Shown here: positions 51,555 through 59,961 of the stretch, piece by piece
Numbering within the stretch: position 1 is the first letter of the stretch
Layout of the letters: every line of letters begins with the position of its first letter
NCBI GenBank assembly: GCA_022826665.1
Contig: JAJDUK010000047.1
Span: forward strand, 1-64,000
Direction of reading: 5' to 3'
DNA: 64,000 bases
Source of the DNA: Alphaproteobacteria bacterium
Lineage (GTDB): Bacteria > Pseudomonadota > Alphaproteobacteria > UBA828
Program-made: the position numbers and the translations under genes
Notes under the pieces: model-generated
What the model was told of the DNA's origin: nothing
What the model saw: only the letters and a program-made list of their open reading frames with translations
The model's database searches: none

Positions 51555-52867
51555 GGGGAGACCGCAGGCCGGCCAATGCTCACGTAGCGAAGGCCGGCGA
51601 ACGCCATCTCAGCCGGCTCGTAGATGTTGCGGAGATCAATGACCAGCGGGGTTCGCAACTGGCTCCGCGCGCGCTCCAGGTCGAGCGCCCTGAACTCGTT
51701 CCACTCCGTGAGGATGACCAGCGCGTCCGCGCCCGCCATGGCCTCGTAGGAGTCGTTGCACCACACCACGCCGTCGAGCAGAGCGCGCGCTTCCGCCATG
51801 CCGGCGGGATCGAAGGCGCGCAGTGTCGCCCCTCGCTCCATGAGCCCCGGCAGGATCACGAGGCTCGGGCTCTCGCGCACATCGTCCGTGTTGGGCTTGA
51901 AGGTGACGCCGAGCACGGCGATGGTCTTGCCCGCGACAGAGCCACCGCAGGCCTGCACGATCTTGTCCACCATCGCCGCCTTCCGCGCGGCGTTCGTGCG
52001 CAGCACCGCGTCGACGATGGCGCTGGGCGCGCCGGCTTCCTCGGCGATACGGGCGAAGGCCGCCGCATCTTTGGGGAAGCAGGAGCCGCCGAAGCCGGGG
52101 CCGGCGTGCAGAAAGTACCGCCCGATGCGGCCGTCGAGGCCGATCCCCTTGGCCACGTCCTGCACGTCCGCGCCGAGGCGCTCGCAGAGGTCGGCGATCT
52201 CGTTGATGAAGGTGATCTTGGTCGCAAGGAAGCAGTTGGCGGCGTACTTGATGAGCTCCGCCGCCTCTAGCGTGGTGAAGAGCACCGGCGTCTCGATCAG
52301 GAAGAGCGGCCTGTAGAGCGCCCGCATGACCGCCTGCGCACGTTCGGACTCGACCCCGACGACGACCCGGTCGGGGCGCATGAAGTCGCCGATTGCCGAG
52401 CCTTCGCGCAGGAACTCCGGGTTCGAGACCACATCGAACGCGGCGTCCGGCCGACGCTCCCGGATGATGCGCGCAATCTCGCGCCCGGTACCGACGGGCA
52501 CGGTCGATTTCGTCGCGACGACGGCGTAGCCGTCGAGAGCGTCCGCGACCTGCCCGGCCGCCTCGAACACAAACGAGAGATCGGCGTGGCCGTCACCTCG
52601 CCGGCTGGGTGTGCCGACCGCCAGCATCACCACGTCGGCCGCCGATACGGCATCCGCAATATCTTCGGTGAAGGAGAGCCGCCCGGAGGCGACATTGGCG
52701 GCAAGCAGCGCCTCCAGCCCCGGCTCGTAGATCGGCACGCGCCCCGCACGGAGCGCCGCAATCCTCTCCGGCTCGGCATCGACGCAGGTGACGGTGAAGC
52801 CGAATTCCGAGAAACAGGTGGCCGACACCAGCCCGACATAACCGGCCCCGATCATCGCAACGCGCAT
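51551..52867 (-). CDS. ugd: UDP-glucose 6-dehydrogenase
   Basis: A 438-residue Ugd. MRVAMIGAGYVGLVSATCFSE is the NAD-binding loop, and Cys263 in GPGFGGSCFPKD is the catalytic cysteine. KSTVPVGTGREI, NPEFLREGSAIGDF and GVTFKPNTDDVRESPS are family motifs. It converts UDP-glucose to UDP-glucuronate. It lies between galU and the phosphohexomutase gene, a common alphaproteobacterial order. Confidence 0.95.
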   Translation of the reverse strand: MRVAMIGAGYVGLVSATCFSEFGFTVTCVDAEPERIAALRAGRVPIYEPGLEALLAANVASGRLSFTEDIADAVSAADVVMLAVGTPSRRGDGHADLSFVFEAAGQVADALDGYAVVATKSTVPVGTGREIARIIRERRPDAAFDVVSNPEFLREGSAIGDFMRPDRVVVGVESERAQAVMRALYRPLFLIETPVLFTTLEAAELIKYAANCFLATKITFINEIADLCERLGADVQDVAKGIGLDGRIGRYFLHAGPGFGGSCFPKDAAAFARIAEEAGAPSAIVDAVLRTNAARKAAMVDKIVQACGGSVAGKTIAVLGVTFKPNTDDVRESPSLVILPGLMERGATLRAFDPAGMAEARALLDGVVWCNDSYEAMAGADALVILTEWNEFRALDLERARSQLRTPLVIDLRNIYEPAEMAFAGLRYVSIGRPAVSP

Positions 52868-52907
52868 GGCGATGCTCCCCGAAAACGCTCCCGCGCGAAG
52901 GGCCGCC

Positions 52908-53789
52908 CTACGGGGAGGGCGTCACCTCTCGCAGGAATGACAACAGCTCCTGCCTCAGTTCGGGCCGTTCCATGGCGCAGGCGATGGTCGCCTGAATGGC
53001 CCCCATCGGGCTGCCGCAATCGAAGCGACGGCCGTTGAAACGGACGCCGTGAAACTGCTCCTCCCGCGCCATCACAGCCATGGCGTCGGTCAGCTGAATC
53101 TCACCGCCTGCACCCGGCGTCTGCGCGGCAAGCCGCGCGAAGATGCCCGGTTGCAGAATGTAGCGGCCGATGAGCGCGAGCCGCGACGGCGCGCGCGCGG
53201 GGTCGGGCTTTTCCACCATACCCGCAAGCGGGAGGGCTCCGTCTTCGCCTTCGGCCGCGACCTGGACGATCCCGTATCGGCCGGTCTCGCGCTGCGGCAC
53301 CTCGGCAAGCGCCACGACGCTGCCGCCGGTCCGGCCGTGGATCCCGACGAGCTCGGCAAGACACGGAGGGTCGCCGAAGAGCAACTCGTCGGGCAGCAGC
53401 ACCGCAAACGGCTCGTCGCCCACCAGATCGCGCGCGCAGAGGACCGCGTGACCCAGGCCCAGCGGCTCCTCCTGACGCGCAAAGGCGTCGGAGCCAGGTG
53501 CCAGCACCGCGCCCGCGGTCGCCGCCAGAGCAGCATTATCGCCGCGCGCAGCGAGATAAGCGGCGAGCGCTTCGTCATGCCCAAAATGGTCCCTGATTGT
53601 CGCCTCGCCCCGGCCCGTGACGAAGATAAATTCTTCGACCCCCGCAGCCCGTGCCTCCTCGACCGCATACTGGATGAGCGGCTTGTCGACCACCGGAAGC
53701 AACACCTTGGGCACCGCCTTGCTCGCAGGCAGGAAGCGCGTGCCCATGCCGGCGACGGGGAGCACAGCCTTTCTCACCGATATCGCCAT
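52908..53789 (-). CDS. galU: UTP-glucose-1-phosphate uridylyltransferase
   Basis: A 293-residue GalU. RKAVLPVAGMGTRFLPASKAVPKVLLPVVDKPLIQYAVEEA, FAVLLPDELLF, GMVEKPDP, IGRYILQP and GGEIQLTDAM are diagnostic. ATG 53789 gives the usual start; the frame runs on upstream. It produces UDP-glucose for Ugd encoded 40 bp downstream. Confidence 0.95.
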   Translation of the reverse strand: MAISVRKAVLPVAGMGTRFLPASKAVPKVLLPVVDKPLIQYAVEEARAAGVEEFIFVTGRGEATIRDHFGHDEALAAYLAARGDNAALAATAGAVLAPGSDAFARQEEPLGLGHAVLCARDLVGDEPFAVLLPDELLFGDPPCLAELVGIHGRTGGSVVALAEVPQRETGRYGIVQVAAEGEDGALPLAGMVEKPDPARAPSRLALIGRYILQPGIFARLAAQTPGAGGEIQLTDAMAVMAREEQFHGVRFNGRRFDCGSPMGAIQATIACAMERPELRQELLSFLREVTPSP

Positions 53790-53885
53790 TCCAAGGGCCT
53801 CGCCACGCTGACCGGGGGCGGTTGGGGACGGAGGTGTGCCACGGCGGCCGCGGCGCGGCAAGCCAGGCTGCGAGTCTCCGGCGCC

Positions 53886-54638
53886 TCAGCCGCCCAGCAG
53901 CAGCTCCTTCGCCTGGTTGATCTTCGCGGCGAGGTAGTTGGAGCCGCCGTGATCGGGGTGGAGCTTGCGCATGAGCGTGCGGTGCGCCTCCTTGATCTCC
54001 TCCGCCCCGGCCCCAGGCTGGAGGCCGAGGATCTCGTAGGCCTCCTCGCGGGTCATCGGCGTGCGGGCGCCAGCGGCCCTCTTGCGCCCCCAGCCCTGCC
54101 CCGTGCCGGTGCCGGCACCGGCGCTCTGCTCCTGCTCCGCCCGCGCCTCGGCGCGCTCGCGCCAATCGGCGCCGAGAATCCGATCCATGTAGGCTTCGAG
54201 CAGCCGTCGGCCCTCGTCGTCCCGCAAGCTGCACTCTTGGAACAACTCGAGAAGCTGCGGCTCCGAAAGCTCGTCGAGGCGGGCCCCGGCATAGCGGCCC
54301 TGAAGCACTGTACCCTCCATCTCGCCGCTGTCATGGTCCAGCGTCATGCGCAGATAGGGGGTCTCGACATCCGATTTCTGACCGGCCGTGGGATGCGGGT
54401 TCATCCGGCCCGCGGCAAAGCGGCTCATGAGCCAGGGCAGCCCGGTGATCGCGAGCGGCAGGAAGGCCAGATTCGCCTTGCCGGTCACGGCGAGGAAGAT
54501 CGTAGCCGCCGCGCCGGCCGCGATGAAGCCCCACTTGACCCACTTCGCGAGGCTCGAGGGATTGGCCGTGGCGAACCAGCGGCTGAGAAACACGACCAGC
54601 ACCAGGAGCGCAATCCCGAGGAGGACGTAGGTGATCAT
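53886..54638 (-). CDS. Membrane-anchored J-domain protein (Tim14/TimB-like)
   Basis: A 250-residue protein with two N-terminal membrane segments (residues 1-20 and 35-55), a middle region with [16 protein letters not shown], and a C-terminal J domain of the short Tim14/Pam18 type: [49 protein letters not shown] with the HPD tripeptide. Such J domains stimulate DnaK; in mitochondria the relative acts at the protein import motor. This architecture is typical of alphaproteobacteria and supports the taxonomic call. Confidence 0.85.
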   Translation of the reverse strand: MITYVLLGIALLVLVVFLSRWFATANPSSLAKWVKWGFIAAGAAATIFLAVTGKANLAFLPLAITGLPWLMSRFAAGRMNPHPTAGQKSDVETPYLRMTLDHDSGEMEGTVLQGRYAGARLDELSEPQLLELFQECSLRDDEGRRLLEAYMDRILGADWRERAEARAEQEQSAGAGTGTGQGWGRKRAAGARTPMTREEAYEILGLQPGAGAEEIKEAHRTLMRKLHPDHGGSNYLAAKINQAKELLLGG

Positions 54639-54689
54639 CGGAGGGCGGGGTCTAGCGAGCCGGGCGGCGGAAGCGCAGGAGGGGCAGGC

Positions 54690-55400
54690 TCATTTGATTT
54701 GATGAGCGATCTGCAACACCGCCTCGCCGCGCTGGCGGCTGTAGTCCTTGAGCGCCTTGCGCCCGCCGGCGGCGTAGACCGCGACCGCGCCCAAGAGCTC
54801 CTTGAGCTGGCGCGCGCTCGACGCATCGAAGCGCAGATAGGCGCCGTTGGTGAGCCGCGCGATCTGGCGAAAGGCCAAAGACGCCGACGGGTCCGGCCCC
54901 TCGTGGAACATGAAGGCGGGAACCCCGCGCAAGCCGAGTTCGCCTGCGATAGCGCAGAGCTCGTCCACGTTCTCTTCCATGGCATCGCCGACGAAGACCA
55001 GCGCGTGGACCTTCTGGACCTGAGTCTCGTCCAGGGCGTGGCGCAGAACCTTGCGTATCTGGGTGTGGCCGCCCAGGCAGCGGACGGCGGTCATGACGCG
55101 CACCAGCGCCCGCGAATCCCGCACCCACTTGCTCGCCTTGCATTCGCCGAAGCCGCGGTAATAGACCAGCTGGACGGAGAGCCCGCCGAGCGAGGCCGTG
55201 GCGTCGAACATCTCTCCCTGGATCTGGCACGCCCGATCCCAGGTCGGCTCCCGGCTTGCCGTCGCGTCCATCGCAAACATCAGGCGCCCGGTCTCTCCCT
55301 CCTTGACCGGCGCGGGGGCCGCCGCGACCCGACGCAGGAAGGCATCGACGTCAGCGCCGTCGTTTCGGCCCTTCGTCGGCAGCTTTCGGTCACGGGTCAT
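54690..55400 (-). CDS. VWA-domain protein
   Basis: A 236-residue protein dominated by a von Willebrand A fold: MFAMDATASREPTW (a MIDAS-like D-x-T-x-S), GGHTQIRKVLRHAL and HALVFVGDAMEENVDEL. The MIDAS sequence DATAS departs slightly from DxSxS. It is predicted cytosolic with no signal peptide. It follows, on the same strand, a nucleoside hydrolase and precedes the J protein. Function unknown. Confidence 0.8.
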   Translation of the reverse strand: MTRDRKLPTKGRNDGADVDAFLRRVAAAPAPVKEGETGRLMFAMDATASREPTWDRACQIQGEMFDATASLGGLSVQLVYYRGFGECKASKWVRDSRALVRVMTAVRCLGGHTQIRKVLRHALDETQVQKVHALVFVGDAMEENVDELCAIAGELGLRGVPAFMFHEGPDPSASLAFRQIARLTNGAYLRFDASSARQLKELLGAVAVYAAGGRKALKDYSRQRGEAVLQIAHQIK

Positions 55401-55415
55401 CGCAGGTTCCCCCTC

Positions 55416-56363
55416 CTATATGGGGGCGACCGGCAGCCGTGCCAGGCGCTCGGTCAGCATAGCGAAGAAGCCGTCGGCGTCGACCCGCTGCAGCACGTGG
55501 GCGTTGGCGGCAGCGCCGGTGCGGCCGTGCAGATCGCACACGGTCCGCCCGAAGCAGTGGCCGTCGCCCAACTCCACATCGACCCGCATATCGCGGCCCT
55601 CGAAGAGATCCGGCGCCAGAAGATAGGCGATCACGCAGGGATCGTGCATGGGCGCGCCGTGATGATACGCCTCGATGTTCTTCGCACCATACAGGTCGAG
55701 CATGCCGCAGACCGCAGCAGCCGGCGCCGTGCCCAGCGCGCGGATCGCCTCCAGCCTGGGCGGCGTCGCGATTGCCTGATGGGTAACGTCGAGCCCGATC
55801 ATGGTGAGCGGCACGCCGGCCTCGAACACGACGTGCGCCGCGTGGGGGTCGGCGTGGATGTTGAACTCGGCCGCGGGCGTGACGTTGCCGAGCCCAATCG
55901 CGCCCCCCATGGTCACGATTTCGCGCACGTTCGCCAGCATCGCGGGGTTCTTGACGATGGCGAGCGCGACATTGGTGAGGGGCCCAAGCGTCGCCAGCGT
56001 GATGGGCTCCTTCGCCGTCGTCAGCGTCTCGACCAGAAAGTCCACCGCATAGGCCGCCTCGGCGGGGCGGCTCGGCTCCGGCAGGTCGGCGCCGTCGATC
56101 CCCGTCGGCCCATGGATGTACTCAGCGGTCTCGGGCTCGCGCACCATGGGCCTTGAGCACCCGGCATAGACCGGCACCTCGGGTCGGCCGGCGAGGTCCC
56201 TGATTCGGCGCGCGTTGCTCTCGGTCCGGGCGAGCGGCACGTTGCCCGCGACGGCGGTGATGCCGAGCAGGTCGAACTCCTCGGGGGACGCGAAGGCGAG
56301 CAGCAGGGCGACGGCGTCGTCCTGGCCCGGATCGCAGTCGATGATCAGCGGTCGCGCGCTCAT
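55416..56363 (-). CDS. Nucleoside hydrolase (IunH family)
   Basis: A 315-residue nucleoside hydrolase. IIDCDPGQDDAVALLLA is the calcium-binding DxDPGxDDA motif, VPVYAGCSRPM, LGPLTNVALA, MGGAIGLGNVTPAAEFNIHADPHAA and the His-containing MHDPCVIAYLL are conserved. It releases ribose from nucleosides. The Lys/His of related pyrimidine-specific enzymes cannot be judged here. It lies 15 bp upstream of the VWA gene. Confidence 0.92.
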   Translation of the reverse strand: MSARPLIIDCDPGQDDAVALLLAFASPEEFDLLGITAVAGNVPLARTESNARRIRDLAGRPEVPVYAGCSRPMVREPETAEYIHGPTGIDGADLPEPSRPAEAAYAVDFLVETLTTAKEPITLATLGPLTNVALAIVKNPAMLANVREIVTMGGAIGLGNVTPAAEFNIHADPHAAHVVFEAGVPLTMIGLDVTHQAIATPPRLEAIRALGTAPAAAVCGMLDLYGAKNIEAYHHGAPMHDPCVIAYLLAPDLFEGRDMRVDVELGDGHCFGRTVCDLHGRTGAAANAHVLQRVDADGFFAMLTERLARLPVAPI

Positions 56364-56493
56364 GACAGCCCGGAATCATACCTAGCGTCGCTAGCGGCGG
56401 ATAGTGCCTGCGAAGGAGAGTGTGCGTCGGTTTCCGCGTGGCCGCGCAACATCCATCCACGCAGCGGCGATCGGGATGGCGGTTCCGACGTGG

Positions 56494-57795
56494 CTAATCC
56501 CGGGGATCGCGCTGGTAGCGAGCAGCAGCGCCGGCGTCGTCGGTGCCGGAGGGCCCGTCGTCGCCATCGCTCCCGCGATCCGGCGCAGTACCGCCGGCGC
56601 GCTGCGGATCGGCTGTATCGCGTGGACCCAAATCGAACCGATGCCCCTGGGTGTGGCGACTCCCGCAGTCGGCGCCACCCCACCAAGCATCGGCCGCCTC
56701 GCGCACGGCGCCCCAATCCAGCTCGAAGCCCAATCCCGGACCGTCGAGAACAGGAAGCCTGCCGTCCTGCAACGTGAGGTCGGGTCGGCTGACGATGTCC
56801 CAGGCCAGAAAATTGTTCATGTACTGGTTGCCATCGTCCAGGTTGGGAGTCATCGCCGCCGCGTGGATCGCCGCCACGGTGGTTATCCCCGTCTCGTGCA
56901 GTCCGTGGATGCAAACGTCGACGTTGGCCGCCTCGGCGACGTGGGCCACCTTGCAGAAGCGCAGCAGGCCCCCGGTCTCGTGCAGGCCGACGACGATCAA
57001 ATCGGCAGCGCGCAGGCGGCAGACGTCGAAGGCGTCGCCCAGCGCGATGACACCCTGGTCCGCCGCGATCGAGATCGGGCTCGCGGCCCGGACCCGTGCC
57101 AAGGCCTCGACGCTCTCCGCATCGATAGGCTGCTCCACGATTTCGATGTCGAACCGGGACAGCCTTCGCATCATGCGAGAGGCCCGGACGGGGTGCCAAC
57201 GCCCGCTCGGGTCGAGACGTAGGCGTTTGTCGGGTCCGATGGCGGCCCGGACCCGGGCGACGACCTCAGTGTCCAGATCGTCGCCCCGTCCGGCCTCGAC
57301 GAAGATCACTTCGTGGCCCGAGGCCGCGAGTCGCGCCGCCTCGCCGGCGATTTCCTCGGCGGTTTCCCCTTGCGGGAAGCCGAAGTAGCGCACCTCGTCG
57401 CGAACCGCGCCGCCTAGCAGAGCGTAAACGGGGCGGTTCACAGCCTTGCCCATGGCGTCCCACAGCGCCATCTCTAGCCCCGCGAGCGCCTTGCCCGCGA
57501 ATTTGGAGGCCCTGCAAGACTCCTCGCGACCGAACAGAGCGTTGTAGGCCTCGTCAATCAGGCGGACGTTCTCGAAAGGACTTCGGCCGACGCAAAAGTC
57601 CGCCGCGAGCGAGATATGGGCGCGGATCGCTTCGACCGACGGCGTTGCAATCGACTCGCCATAGCCGATCACGCCCTCGTCGGTGTGGACCTCGACCAGG
57701 ATTACCTCCGCGCCGTGGGTGACGCCCTGGGACCAGTGAAAGGGTTGCTCGTAGGGGATCCAGAGGGGTGTCGTGACAACCTCGTTAATCTTCAT
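56494..57795 (-). CDS. Mandelate racemase/muconate lactonizing-type enolase-superfamily protein
   Basis: A 433-residue protein; residues 1-370 are the enolase superfamily. Metal-binding positions are suggested in RLDPSGRW, IEIVEQPI and IAADQGVI, and CIHGLHETG may hold a catalytic His. The second-strand lysines (KxK) expected in many racemases are not evident (HEVIFVEAG), so it may be a dehydratase-like or atypical member. The last 65 residues after AWWGGAD are Gly/Asp/Arg-rich with no family match, as if the normal stop had been lost by a frameshift. It is separated from the nucleoside hydrolase by 130 bp. Confidence 0.75.
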   Translation of the reverse strand: MKINEVVTTPLWIPYEQPFHWSQGVTHGAEVILVEVHTDEGVIGYGESIATPSVEAIRAHISLAADFCVGRSPFENVRLIDEAYNALFGREESCRASKFAGKALAGLEMALWDAMGKAVNRPVYALLGGAVRDEVRYFGFPQGETAEEIAGEAARLAASGHEVIFVEAGRGDDLDTEVVARVRAAIGPDKRLRLDPSGRWHPVRASRMMRRLSRFDIEIVEQPIDAESVEALARVRAASPISIAADQGVIALGDAFDVCRLRAADLIVVGLHETGGLLRFCKVAHVAEAANVDVCIHGLHETGITTVAAIHAAAMTPNLDDGNQYMNNFLAWDIVSRPDLTLQDGRLPVLDGPGLGFELDWGAVREAADAWWGGADCGSRHTQGHRFDLGPRDTADPQRAGGTAPDRGSDGDDGPSGTDDAGAAARYQRDPRD

Positions 57796-58414
57796 GCCCT
57801 CTCCTCCGGCGCTAGGCGCCGTCGGTGGTCCTAAACCGATTTAAGGAGCTAAGCACCGCGTCTGATCCTCATGAAGTGAGGGGGAGTGAGCCCACATCAT
57901 CCAAATTATGGTTTTGGGAGGTCTCGAACTGAGCACTTGAAGACCACGACATGCCTGCGCCGGGCCAGCTCGACTGTGGCAAGCCTTGCGTCGTCGAGCA
58001 TCGCATCGTGCAACCACGCCTGGATGCGATCGAACGGGTCTCTTTCGCTCGTGATGAGCTTGCGACCCTTGTTGTCCCGGTTGCTCCTCGGGCGAAGATC
58101 CTCGCTCCATGGGTTCCGGCAAAGACCGTACCTTTGAGGGACTCAAGCGTCAGTTCTGGCCATCCTCACCAGACCTCCGTGGCAACGGGTGCCGCTAGGC
58201 GGGCAGCATTTGCCGAAGAGACGAGCCCCATCGGGTGGTCTATCTCGAATACTAGTTAACCGGTCCAAATAATGCCATATCTGAGATGACTATATGATCG
58301 ATATAGAAATTGATATGTCTGTAGTGGCAGTTAAAGTGCCTTCTGGCGGGCGCGTGAGCGGCCTTATTGGCGGTGGCGCCGGCCGGGCGCCGGCACGATG
58401 TGCTATCGTGGGCC
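57796..58414. other. Intergenic region with a gene fragment
   Basis: A 619-bp stretch without a complete gene. On the minus strand 57906-58142 stays open for 79 codons and contains the natural-looking segment SERDPFDRIQAWLHDAMLDD, ending LPKP-stop, but has no start codon; it is probably a C-terminal fragment of an unidentified protein. The part 58255-58330 is AT-rich and may hold the promoter of the MFS gene. Short plus-strand frames here look like shadows. Confidence 0.4.
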
Positions 58415-59608
58415 ATGACCCGCTCCGGCGCCCGCGACGTGGCGCTCCTCGCCATCTGCCAGGCGCTCTTCCTCACCTCGATGTCCGCGGTGGTGGCTGC
58501 AGCCGCCCTGATCGGGCACCAGCTCGCCGATACCAAGGTGCTGGCGACGCTCCCCATCGGCATCCAGTTCGTGATGACGATGGTGGCGACGGTGCCGGCA
58601 TCGCTCCTCATGAAGCGCATCGGGCGGCGCGACGGCTTCACCGTGGGCGCCACCATCGGGCTTGCCGGCGCGCTCCTGGGCCTCTGGGCGATCATGGAGG
58701 CGAGCTTCACGCTCTTCTGTGTCGGCCTCGCGCTGATCGGCGCAGCCAACGGCTTCGCCCAGTACTATCGCTTCGCCGCGGCGGACGCAGCGAGCGAGGC
58801 CTTCAGGAGCCGGGCAATATCGCTGGTACTGGCGGGCGGCGTGATCGCCTCCATAGGCCCCCTGCTCGCCGACTGGTCCAAGGACCTCTTCGCGCCGATC
58901 GCGTTCGCGGGCGTGTTCGCCACCATGGCCGCGCTTTACGTGGCCACGCTCGTGGTCCTTCGTTTCATCACCATTCCGCCGCCGGACGAGGAGGAGCGCA
59001 GCACTTCGGGCCGGCCGCTGCTTACGATCATGCGCCAGCCGACATTCATCATCGCCGTGCTGGGCTCCCTCGTCGGCTATGCGATGATGTCGCTGCTGAT
59101 GACCGCGACGCCGCTCGCCATGAAGTACTGCGGCTTCGGCTTCTCCGACTCGGCGCAGACGATCCAGTGGCACGTGCTCGGCATGTTCGCGCCCGCCTTC
59201 GTCACCGGCCACCTGATCAAGCGCTTCGGCACGAAGACGATCATGGCCTGCGGCGCGCTGCTGATCGGGCTCTGCGCCGCTTCCAACCTCCATGGCGTCA
59301 CGCTGCTCAACTTCCATGTCGCCCTGGTCCTGCTGGGTGTCGGCTGGAATTTCCTCTTCACCGGCGGCACGACGCTCATAACCGAGATTCACAGCCCGGC
59401 GGAGAAGGCGAAGACGCAAGCGGCCCACGACTTCACCGTGTTCACCGGCGTTGCGGCGGCGGCGCTGCTCTCCGGCGCGCTGCACGAGGCTGTGGGCTGG
59501 CAGACGATGAACTACGCGGTGCTGCCGTTCCTCGCCGCGGTGCTGATCGGGCTCGCCTGGCTCGGGCTCAGCGGGCGAAGGGCCACCGCTTCGTCGGCAG
59601 CCGAATAG
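58415..59608 (+). CDS. MFS transporter
   Basis: A 397-residue membrane protein with about 12 hydrophobic segments. The loop MKRIGRRDGF between helices 2 and 3 is the MFS signature region, and HLIKRFGTKT the equivalent in the second half. GLALIGAANGFAQYYRF is typical of a small group of drug/metabolite MFS proteins in proteobacteria. ATG 58415 is chosen; the frame opens 16 codons earlier. Substrate unknown. Confidence 0.88.
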   Translation: MTRSGARDVALLAICQALFLTSMSAVVAAAALIGHQLADTKVLATLPIGIQFVMTMVATVPASLLMKRIGRRDGFTVGATIGLAGALLGLWAIMEASFTLFCVGLALIGAANGFAQYYRFAAADAASEAFRSRAISLVLAGGVIASIGPLLADWSKDLFAPIAFAGVFATMAALYVATLVVLRFITIPPPDEEERSTSGRPLLTIMRQPTFIIAVLGSLVGYAMMSLLMTATPLAMKYCGFGFSDSAQTIQWHVLGMFAPAFVTGHLIKRFGTKTIMACGALLIGLCAASNLHGVTLLNFHVALVLLGVGWNFLFTGGTTLITEIHSPAEKAKTQAAHDFTVFTGVAAAALLSGALHEAVGWQTMNYAVLPFLAAVLIGLAWLGLSGRRATASSAAE

Positions 59609-59655
59609 CGGCGAAAACCGGCCGTTAGTTGAAAATATTCTTTCTGTTCATATAG

Positions 59656-59961
59656 TTACACAGAATTGGCTTCGATTTGTAAATCCTCGTTTCCGCCGCC
59701 GATCCGAGGCAGGAAGCAGACCTCGCTCTCGGGCGAGACAGCTGCGAACAGGTCGTCTTGGTGGATGTGGCCATCGACCGCGACGGCCATGCCCTCCTCC
59801 AACTCGCGCCCGATGCCCGCGTAGCGCGCCTCGAGCGCGCGGATCACGCCGCGGATGTCGGTCGCCTCGACCTCAAGCTCGGTGACCCCGCCCGTGTAGC
59901 GGGCGAGGCTTGAGGGCAAAACGACCCGCGCCAACGGGTTAGGAGCCGCCGTTGGCACCAC
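59656..59961 (-). CDS. MoaD/ThiS-family ubiquitin-like protein
   Basis: A protein of up to 101 residues with beta-grasp features: ARVVLPSSLARYTGG at the start, a central helix with IRGVIRALEARYAG, and VSPESEVCFLPRIGGG near the end. MoaD and ThiS normally stop at Gly-Gly; here 11 residues follow the glycines, so it may not be a thiocarboxylate carrier without processing. GTG 59961 overlaps the preceding molybdenum subunit by 23 bp; a later TTG is possible. Last gene of the molybdenum hydroxylase operon. Confidence 0.7.
   Translation of the reverse strand: MVPTAAPNPLARVVLPSSLARYTGGVTELEVEATDIRGVIRALEARYAGIGRELEEGMAVAVDGHIHQDDLFAAVSPESEVCFLPRIGGGNEDLQIEANSV

Noticed and set aside
54690-55400. 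Ro60/Rsr-like VWA partner for the tRNA-like RNA as a Y RNA system
   Set aside because: The protein has only the VWA fold, with no HEAT-repeat TROVE module, and lies 38 kb from the RNA candidate.
53049-56156. Very long plus-strand open frame (over 1000 codons)
   Set aside because: It is the antisense shadow of galU, the J protein, VWA and nucleoside hydrolase genes, arising from high GC at third positions.
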